Positions 57,324-64,000 of a stretch of 64,000 nt of DNA are shown here, piece after piece (within the stretch, counting starts at the first letter, position 1; each line of letters starts with the position of its first letter). Source of the DNA: an uncultured Erythrobacter sp. GTDB lineage: Bacteria; Pseudomonadota; Alphaproteobacteria; Sphingomonadales; Sphingomonadaceae. A program made the translations under genes and the position numbers. The stretch covers positions 62,001 to 126,000 of the forward strand of contig CANMUS010000001.1 in the NCBI GenBank assembly GCA_947501215.1, given 5' to 3'. Under the pieces are notes generated by a model. The model ran no database searches. It was not told the origin of the DNA and saw only the letters and a program-made list of their open reading frames with translations.

Positions 57324-58036
57324 TTGCGCGTCGCCTCGTCCTGGGCCTTGAATATCTGTGCACAGCCCATCTGGGCAAGTCGCAGGAGGCGCAGGAAAGC
57401 CTCTTCATCGTAAGGTGCGCCCTCTGCGGTGGCCTGCGCTTCGGCGATCTTGCCCCCTTCAATCAGGACGAAGTTGGCGTCCGCGTCGGCATTGCTGTCC
57501 TCGGGGTAATCGAGGTCGAGCACCGGCGTGCCTTGATAGACGCCGCAGGAAATTGCCGCGACCTTTGCGGTGATGGGATCCTGCGTGATTGCGCCCGACT
57601 TCATCAGCCCATCGACTGCGAGCCGCAACGCCACCCAAGCGCCCGAGATCGAGGCCGTCCGCGTGCCGCCATCCGCCTGGATCACATCGCAATCCAGCGT
57701 GATCTGCCGCTCACCGAGCTTCTTGTGATCGACCACGGCGCGCAAGGAACGGCCGATAAGTCGCTGGATTTCCTGTGTCCGCCCGCTCTGCTTGCCCTTG
57801 GCCGCCTCGCGTTGGCCGCGGGTGTGGGTGGCGCGCGGGAGCATCGAGTATTCGCCTGTCACCCAGCCTTCGCCCTTGCCGCGCAGCCACGGCGGGATAC
57901 GCTCTTCGACGCTGGCGGTGCATAGCACCCGCGTTTCGCCGAAGCTGATCAGGCAGCTGCCTTCGGCATGCTTGGTGTAGCCGGTCTCGATAGTGATGGC
58001 GCGCATTTCGTCCGGCGCGCGTCCTGAAGGTCGCAT
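57320..58036 (-). CDS. rph: Ribonuclease PH
   Basis: Phosphorolytic 3'-exoribonuclease that trims tRNA ends, 238 residues. Landmarks: [54 protein letters not shown] and [18 protein letters not shown]. The start is just 24 bases from the palindromic repeat at 58060-58151, so its promoter must lie in or beyond that element. Confidence 0.97.
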   Translation of the reverse strand: MRPSGRAPDEMRAITIETGYTKHAEGSCLISFGETRVLCTASVEERIPPWLRGKGEGWVTGEYSMLPRATHTRGQREAAKGKQSGRTQEIQRLIGRSLRAVVDHKKLGERQITLDCDVIQADGGTRTASISGAWVALRLAVDGLMKSGAITQDPITAKVAAISCGVYQGTPVLDLDYPEDSNADADANFVLIEGGKIAEAQATAEGAPYDEEAFLRLLRLAQMGCAQIFKAQDEATRK

Positions 58037-58059
58037 GAAAATCTCCTGTCACCCCTGAC

Positions 58060-58151
58060 CCGCTCACCCTGAGCCTGTGGAAGGGTCGTTCTTCGTTTCT
58101 GGCGCTGCGCTAGAAGAAATTGCTGCCCTTCGACAAGCTCAGGGCGAACGG
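58060..58151. repeat. Palindromic repeat element between rph and hrcA
   Basis: Left end CCGCTCACCCTGAGCCTGTG and the reverse complement of the right end (CCGTTCGCCCTGAGCTTGTC) match in 16 of 20 positions. Total 92 bp, the same size and end sequences as the element inside glyS at 22725-22817, but with a different middle. It fills most of the 153-base divergent promoter region of rph and hrcA. Confidence 0.8.
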
Positions 58152-58189
58152 AAATTGAGTTTGTCCGCCAAACTTCCTACCTGTCCAAC

Positions 58190-59233
58190 ATGAATTCGCC
58201 GCCGCTCACCGACCTGTCCGACCGCGCGCGGGATATCTTCCGCCTTGTGGTCGAAGGCTATCTCGATAGCGGGCAACCAGTCGGATCGAAGGCGCTCGCT
58301 TCCGATGGCGGACTGAACCTTTCGCCGGCTTCCATCCGCTCGGTGCTAGCGGAGCTGGAGCAGCGCGGATTGCTGGCAGCCCCGCATACCAGCGCCGGAC
58401 GCATGCCGACCGAGACCGGTCTGCGCCTATTCGTCGATGCGATGATGCAGGTCGCAGAACCGACGCGGGAAGAGCGTGCCGCCATCGAACAGCGCCTCGG
58501 CGAGCCGGGCCCGATCGAGCGGGCGCTGGAGGAAACCTCCGCTCTCCTGTCCGACTTATCCGGCGCGGCAGGCATGGTAATGGTCCCGACGCGCGAGCCG
58601 AGGCTGGCGCAGGTTTCGCTGACCGCGCTCGACGCTAATCGCGTCCTCGCGGTGCTGGTGGGTGAGGATGGCCACATAGAAAATCGCGTGCTGGCGCTTC
58701 CGGCCGAGGCGCTGGGCACCTCGCTCGAACAGGCGAGCAACTACCTAACCGTGCGAACATCGGGCCGCACTTTGGCCGAGGCGGCAAAGCTGGTTGAGGC
58801 AGAGATCGTTTCAGGCAAGTCCGCGCTCGACGAGGCTAGTCGCGATCTCGTGCAACGGGGACTCGCGACATGGAGCGAGGATGCGAGCCATCGGCCGGTG
58901 CTAATCGTGCGCGGTCAGGCAAACTTGCTCGACGACAGCGCGCTGTCCGATATCGAACGGGTGCGCTCGCTGCTCGACGACCTCGAAAGCAAGCAGTCGG
59001 TGTCCGCCCTGCTCGAACGGGCCCGCCGTGCCGAGGCCATGCGCATTTTCATCGGGAGCGAGAACCGGCTGTTCTCTCTGTCCGGCTCGTCCGTCATCGC
59101 CTCGCCCTATCGCGACCGCGAGGGCAAGGTCGTCGGCGTGCTGGGCGTGATTGGCCCGACCCGGTTGAATTACGCGCGAGTCGTCCCCATGGTGGATTTT
59201 ACGGCCCGATCCTTGGGCAAACGCATAGGCTGA
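58190..59233 (+). CDS. hrcA: Heat-inducible transcription repressor HrcA
   Basis: Repressor of the GroE regulon, 347 residues. N-terminal winged helix with PVGSKALA and LSPASIRSVLAELEQRGLLAAPHTSAGRMPTETGLR (positions about 27-60), then the dimerisation domain and the GSENRLFSLSGSSVIASPY region. The operator CIRCE was not seen upstream here or before dnaK. grpE follows after 12 bases. Confidence 0.95.
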   Translation: MNSPPLTDLSDRARDIFRLVVEGYLDSGQPVGSKALASDGGLNLSPASIRSVLAELEQRGLLAAPHTSAGRMPTETGLRLFVDAMMQVAEPTREERAAIEQRLGEPGPIERALEETSALLSDLSGAAGMVMVPTREPRLAQVSLTALDANRVLAVLVGEDGHIENRVLALPAEALGTSLEQASNYLTVRTSGRTLAEAAKLVEAEIVSGKSALDEASRDLVQRGLATWSEDASHRPVLIVRGQANLLDDSALSDIERVRSLLDDLESKQSVSALLERARRAEAMRIFIGSENRLFSLSGSSVIASPYRDREGKVVGVLGVIGPTRLNYARVVPMVDFTARSLGKRIG

Positions 59234-59245
59234 CAGGGTTTACCA

Positions 59246-59848
59246 GTGACCGAAGAGAACAGGAACGAACCGCAGGACAAAGCGGTCGATGAAGAATTGG
59301 CGCGCGAGATGGAAGGCGTGCCCGAACACATGCGCGATGACGGCGAGGCGGACGAAGCGAGCGACGAAAACCCGCTGGACGAGGCGCTTGCCAAGCTGAA
59401 AGCGGATCTCGAAGCCGCGATGCAGGACGTGCTCTATGCGCGCGCCGACACGCAGAACGTGCGCCGTCGCCTCGAAAAGGAAGTGCAGGACGCCCGCAAT
59501 TACGCCGCGACCGGCTTCGCGCGCGACATCCTGAGCGTGTCCGACAATCTCGCTCGCGCGCTCGACCACATTCCCGAAGAACTGCGCGAGAACGAGAAGT
59601 CGAAGCACTTTATCGCCGGGATCGAAGCAACCCAGCGCGAACTGGAAAAGGTCTTCACCCAGAACGGCATCACGCGCATCGCATCGACCGGCATGCCGCT
59701 CGACCCGAACCAGCACCAGGCGATGATGGAAGTGCCGACCGACGAAGCCGAACCCGGCACGATCGTGCAGGAAATGCAGGCCGGTTACATGATCAGGGAC
59801 CGCCTACTGCGCCCGGCGATGGTCGGCGTGGCGAAGAAGCCGGACTGA
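59246..59848 (+). CDS. grpE: Nucleotide exchange factor GrpE
   Basis: Co-chaperone of DnaK, 200 residues. Acidic N-terminal region, long helix (AKLKADLEAAMQDVLYARADTQNVRRRLEKE, positions about 46-76) and a beta-wing with VFTQNGITRI, DPNQHQAMMEVPTDE and GYMIRDRLLRPAMV. Start is GTG at 59246. Same transcript as hrcA by spacing. Confidence 0.95.
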   Translation: MTEENRNEPQDKAVDEELAREMEGVPEHMRDDGEADEASDENPLDEALAKLKADLEAAMQDVLYARADTQNVRRRLEKEVQDARNYAATGFARDILSVSDNLARALDHIPEELRENEKSKHFIAGIEATQRELEKVFTQNGITRIASTGMPLDPNQHQAMMEVPTDEAEPGTIVQEMQAGYMIRDRLLRPAMVGVAKKPD

Positions 59849-59873
59849 TCTTCAAACTTGAGGAAATGACACG

Positions 59874-61625
59874 ATGAGGACTGCAATCTTCGGAGCGGCG
59901 GTCCTCGTCGCCTCGGCCTTCTCGTTGCCTGCCATTGCGCAGGAAACCACCGGTGATCGCCTCTCGGCACTGACCGAGCAATGGTATGACCAGCGGATCG
60001 AAGATGCAGGGCGCATCGTGTCGGACACGGGCGCTACGTCGCCCGGCAGCAGCCTGGCGTCGGTCACGCCCGAAGCGCAGCTGGCGCGAGCCGAATATGC
60101 AGAAGCAATGCTGGCCCGGCTCGAAGCGTTGGACGAGTCGCAGTTCAGCGATGCAGGGCGTATCGACGCGGCGGTATTCCGCCACCTGCTCGAAACCGAG
60201 ATTGGCGATGCGCGCTTTCGCGAATGGGAAATGCCCTTCGACAGCGACAACAACTTCTGGAGTTATCTCGCCGCATCGCGTGGGTTCGCGACAGTCGAGG
60301 AGTATGAACGCTACATCGGCCGGATGCGCGACATCCCGCGCTTTTTCGCCGAGCACACCGCCAATGCCCGCGCGGGGCTGGCTCGCGGGTTCAGTGTGCC
60401 GCGCGTCACCCTCGAGGGGCGTGACCGTTCGCTGACGGCCTATGTCGTCGATGATCCCGGGGAAAGCCCGTTTTGGGGTGCCTTCGCGCAAATGCCCGAG
60501 CGCTTTTCCACCGAAGACCGCGAGCGTCTGCTGGCCGAAGGCCGGGCCGCCATCGCAGGCGCGGTAACGCCCGCCTATGGCGACCTGCTGTCCTTCTTTC
60601 GCGACGAGTATCTGCCGAACACGCGCACTACGCTCGGGGCGCGCGAATTTCCCGAGGGAGCGGCCTATTATGCGCAACAGATCAAGGAGTACACGACGCT
60701 CGACCTGAGTGCCGAGGAAATCCACCGGATCGGCCTCGAGGAAGTGGCGCGCATTACCGCGCAGATGGAGACGGTGAAGGCGGAGGCCGGCTTCGAGGGA
60801 ACGCTGCCGGAATTCGTCACCTTCCTCCGCACCGATCCCCAGTTCGTGGCCGACACGCCTGACGAGCTGATGGGTGTCGCGGCCTATACGGCCAAGCGGG
60901 TCGACGACCGGCTGGGCGAGTATTTCGGCTTCCTGCCGCGTTACCGCCATGGCATCCGCCCGGTCGAACCGGCCATCGCCCCGTTCTACACCGCGGGCAG
61001 GGGCGGGCTAGAGTTCTGTCAGATCAATACCTACGACCTGCCTTCGCGTCCGGTCTACAACATCCCGGCGCTGACCATGCACGAATGTGCCCCCGGCCAT
61101 TCGTTCCAGGCAGCGATCGCGCTGGAGCGGGACGCGGCACCGCGCTTCCGTCGCCAAACCTATTTCTCAGGCTTCGGCGAAGGATGGGGCCTCTATACCG
61201 AATATCTCGGCAACGAGATGGGCATCTACCGCACACCCTACGAACGTTTCGGCCAGCTCAGCTACCAGATGTGGCGCGCGGTGCGGCTGGTGATCGACAC
61301 CGGCATCCATCACTACGGCTGGAGCCGGGAGCGCGCCATGGAATACCTTGCGTCGCGCACGGCGCTGTCGGAGCACGAGGTCGGCACCGAGGTCGATCGC
61401 TACATCAGCTGGCCGGGTCAGGCACTGGCCTACAAACTCGGCGAGATGACCATCCGCCGCGTGCGCGCCAAGGCAGAATCGGAGCTTGGCGAGAACTTCG
61501 ATATCCGCAAGTTCCACGACGTCGTGCTGGCACTTGGCTCGGTCCCGCTGCCCGTCCTGGAAGAGCGGATCGACGCCTTCATCGCCGATGGCGGTCAGGG
61601 GCTGCCCGGCGTAAACTACGACTGA
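59874..61625 (+). CDS. DUF885 family exported metallopeptidase
   Basis: Exported protein of 583 residues with signal peptide MRTAIFGAAVLVASAFSLPA ending AIAQ. The C-terminal half carries MHECAPGHSFQ, an HExxxGH variant of the zinc motif, and GEGWGLYTEYLG with a Glu further on, as in DUF885 (gluzincin-like) proteins. Probably a periplasmic carboxypeptidase-like enzyme; substrate unknown. Confidence 0.88.
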   Translation: MRTAIFGAAVLVASAFSLPAIAQETTGDRLSALTEQWYDQRIEDAGRIVSDTGATSPGSSLASVTPEAQLARAEYAEAMLARLEALDESQFSDAGRIDAAVFRHLLETEIGDARFREWEMPFDSDNNFWSYLAASRGFATVEEYERYIGRMRDIPRFFAEHTANARAGLARGFSVPRVTLEGRDRSLTAYVVDDPGESPFWGAFAQMPERFSTEDRERLLAEGRAAIAGAVTPAYGDLLSFFRDEYLPNTRTTLGAREFPEGAAYYAQQIKEYTTLDLSAEEIHRIGLEEVARITAQMETVKAEAGFEGTLPEFVTFLRTDPQFVADTPDELMGVAAYTAKRVDDRLGEYFGFLPRYRHGIRPVEPAIAPFYTAGRGGLEFCQINTYDLPSRPVYNIPALTMHECAPGHSFQAAIALERDAAPRFRRQTYFSGFGEGWGLYTEYLGNEMGIYRTPYERFGQLSYQMWRAVRLVIDTGIHHYGWSRERAMEYLASRTALSEHEVGTEVDRYISWPGQALAYKLGEMTIRRVRAKAESELGENFDIRKFHDVVLALGSVPLPVLEERIDAFIADGGQGLPGVNYD

Positions 61626-61688
61626 TCCGGAACATGCGGCGTGCCTTTCCGTAGTGTGTCCAACAGGGATGCAAGACGGAGAACACTC

Positions 61689-61979
61689 ATGAAAACGAAG
61701 CTCATGCTCGCGCCGGCGCTGGCACTATCGACCCTTTCGCTGGGCGCATGCGCGCAGAACTACGGCGTGGAAGGTGCTGCCGCCGGTGCCGCAGCAGGTG
61801 CCGGGTTAGGCGCAATCCTCGGTGAGGACATCAAGACCTACGCGCTCGCCGGAGCGGCCATCGGCGGTGTGGTAGGTTACGCCACCGACAAGAACGACCG
61901 CTGCGATGGCTACTACGGCGATGGCCGCTATGTGGACGACGACTGCCGCTACGACGATCGCTACGCACGTTACTGGTAG
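61689..61979 (+). CDS. Small glycine-zipper outer-membrane lipoprotein
   Basis: A 96-residue lipoprotein with signal ending LSLGAC. The mature part contains a glycine-zipper hairpin (GAAAGAAAGAGLGAILG, then GAAIGGVVGYATD), as in the 2TM glycine-zipper family, and a Tyr/Asp-rich tail (GYYGDGRYVDDDCRYDDR). Start at 61689 with GGAG 7 bases before. Role probably structural. Confidence 0.85.
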   Translation: MKTKLMLAPALALSTLSLGACAQNYGVEGAAAGAAAGAGLGAILGEDIKTYALAGAAIGGVVGYATDKNDRCDGYYGDGRYVDDDCRYDDRYARYW

Positions 61980-62043
61980 GAACACATCTCGAACCGGTTA
62001 GGGGGTCGCTTGTCGCTATAGACGGGTGGCCCCTCTCATGCGG

Positions 62044-62586
62044 TCAGCGGGGCGTCGCTCCGCGAAACCTGACGAGCAGATCGTAGGCCGAGACATCGGG
62101 TGCGCCTGCAACCCGCATACCGTTCCTCAGCCAGAAGGCGTGTTTCACGATTTCGGCCTGCTGCTCGATCCCGTACCGCTCCAGCCCCCATCCGGGCTTC
62201 AGTGCATAGTCGTAACGCGCCCAGGGCATCCGCCGCGTGACGAGATACCAGCGGCCCTTGGCCTGGACCTGCCAGACGTGGACCAGTTCGTGAATGAACA
62301 GGCCCTGCCGTGTCAGGCTCGCCGTGCTGAAATCGTCGCAATAGGCTTTGCTATGCGGATGGAAGTGAAGATGGCCGCGCGGGGCCATGGTGACCCGGCG
62401 CGGCTGGAACGGAAACCACTTGCGACGCTTGATCGTGACCCGGTTGTAATCGATGGCGTTGCCGAACACGGTCCGCGCGAGGGCGACTTCGCCGGGAGTG
62501 AGTGATCGCTCGCCCCCGGCGGGACAAGATGCAGCGCTTTCATCCGCATGGCTTTCCAGGCCGAGTGTATCGGTGGGTCCGCTCAG
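62044..62586 (-). CDS. HExxH protein ('vgr-related'), likely with CTG start
   Basis: Protein of the sphingomonad 'vgr-related' group. A strict reading starts at GTG 62469 (VFGNAIDYN) and gives 141 residues, but the same frame stays open upstream and encodes LTPGEVALART, which looks like the family N-terminus. With no ATG, GTG or TTG there, the best start is CTG at 62586, overlapping the PCuAC stop as CTGA: 180 residues. LFIHELVHVWQVQ is an HExxH zinc motif. Function unknown; no signal peptide. Confidence 0.7.
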   Translation of the reverse strand: MSGPTDTLGLESHADESAASCPAGGERSLTPGEVALARTVFGNAIDYNRVTIKRRKWFPFQPRRVTMAPRGHLHFHPHSKAYCDDFSTASLTRQGLFIHELVHVWQVQAKGRWYLVTRRMPWARYDYALKPGWGLERYGIEQQAEIVKHAFWLRNGMRVAGAPDVSAYDLLVRFRGATPR

Positions 62587-63065
62587 CGATCATCCCCGGC
62601 AGCGACGATCTCGACATCGGTGGTCATGCTCTTGCCGCCTGCAACCGTTAGCGTCATCGCAGTCGTGCCGCCGGCCTCGAGTGCGGGGTCGAGGTCGAAA
62701 GCCATCACATGCTTGCCGCCCGGTTCGAAACTCGCGCTGTCGCCGGCATTCAGCGTCAGCGGACCCATCTCGCCCATGACCATCTCACCGCTCCACTCCG
62801 TCGTATCATGGATCTGGGCGCTGCTGGCCCCTTCCACAGATGCGCTGCGGATGGCGACATTGCGCTCGCCGACGTTGGTCACTTCGAAATAGATCGCTCC
62901 GGGATTGCCGGATACGGCCGGCAAAACGAGCCGCGCATCGCTCACTTCGAGCCTCGTCGGGTTCGCCTCTGCCGCGGCCTGCGAGGCGTCTCCTCCGTCG
63001 GAGCAGGCAGCGACCGAAAAGGCTGCGACGGCAACAGCATATGGGGCGAAACGCGCGACATTCAT
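62583..63065 (-). CDS. Copper chaperone PCuAC
   Basis: Periplasmic Cu(I) chaperone of 160 residues that delivers copper to cytochrome oxidase. Signal peptide or lipobox FSVAACSDGG at the N-terminus. The copper ligands follow the family pattern: H-x10-M and later H-x-M (IHDTTEW, MVMGEMGPL, GGKHVMAFDL). Divergent from dnaK. The other copper-route partners (Sco, Cox assembly) are not in the window. Confidence 0.92.
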   Translation of the reverse strand: MNVARFAPYAVAVAAFSVAACSDGGDASQAAAEANPTRLEVSDARLVLPAVSGNPGAIYFEVTNVGERNVAIRSASVEGASSAQIHDTTEWSGEMVMGEMGPLTLNAGDSASFEPGGKHVMAFDLDPALEAGGTTAMTLTVAGGKSMTTDVEIVAAGDDR

Positions 63066-63114
63066 GGATTGGCCTCCGTGTGCAACAAGCTTCGAAAACT
63101 AGCCGCGCGGGTCC

Positions 63115-64000
<886 letters not shown>

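Overview
The window is 64 kb of GC-rich, almost fully coding chromosome from an alphaproteobacterium, most likely Sphingomonadales and probably the Erythrobacteraceae. This rests on gene content rather than on any database match: a two-subunit glyQS synthetase, an UrcA-family protein, a PEP-CTERM protein, a DUF1343/NamZ, DOMON-like and Asp/Asn-hydroxylase cluster, an OsmC-fused hydrolase, and a 'vgr-related' HExxH protein next to a PCuAC copper chaperone. Nearly all genes are core or genus-level chromosomal genes. No rRNA, tRNA, CRISPR array, phage or complete insertion sequence was seen.

Layout. 1-5070: the cell-shape operon mreB-mreC-mreD-mrdA-rodA (minus strand, rodA cut by the window edge), divergent from mutL and a small lipoprotein (5263-7553). 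7555-13120: minus-strand genes for a MaoC dehydratase, a glutaredoxin-MauE/DoxX fusion behind a CsoR/CstR-like operator, DUF1206, a type I phosphodiesterase, ychF and a Tat-exported SDR. 13233-17094: TPR lipoprotein, PEP-CTERM protein, pth and rplY. 17220-20489: two tandem TraB/GumN lipoproteins, a membrane protein, a small XRE regulator, a possible 44-residue ORF and urcA. 20682-26734: glyQ, glyS and ppdK. 26731-32178: methyltransferase, comF, hisI, MerR regulator, acyl-CoA dehydrogenase, dienelactone hydrolase. 32175-36156: cysK, an MFS exporter, a PilZ protein, tyrS. 36189-40300: a translationally coupled DOMON-like / NamZ-like / hydroxylase set, then an MFS transporter. 40297-45200: small secreted protein, DUF817, a CoxE-type VWA protein and a MoxR ATPase, the last two separated by a soluble chemoreceptor. 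45302-49980: hydrolase-OsmC fusion, an AT-rich islet with a frameshifted HExxH gene, and parE. 50045-54943: LpoA-like lipoprotein, rsmI, yraN, gshB, dedA, xerC. 54940-59848: hemW, CAP-domain protein, rdgB, rph, hrcA, grpE. 59874-64000: DUF885 peptidase, glycine-zipper lipoprotein, HExxH protein, PCuAC chaperone, and dnaK (cut by the window edge).

How the genes work together. Overlapping stop/start codons (ATGA or GTGA) couple many pairs: mreC-mreD-mrdA-rodA, glyQ-glyS, rsmI-yraN, MFS-cysK-hydrolase, DOMON-NamZ-hydroxylase, hemW-xerC and rph-rdgB. Envelope functions (elongasome, LpoA-like activator, NamZ-like enzyme, TraB proteins, PEP-CTERM protein) and proteostasis (hrcA-grpE, dnaK) are the main themes.

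The most unusual observations are two palindromic repeat elements of 92-93 bp, one inserted in frame inside glyS and one filling the rph/hrcA divergent promoter; an AT-rich segment in the same glyS gene; a structured intergenic region beside hisI that looks like a minus-strand small RNA; paired TGTCA-N8-TGAC palindromes on the urcA promoter; and the AT-rich islet near 47 kb. I found no clear, wholly new multi-gene defence or metabolic system. The least-explained groupings are the NamZ/hydroxylase operon and the XRE/TraB block.
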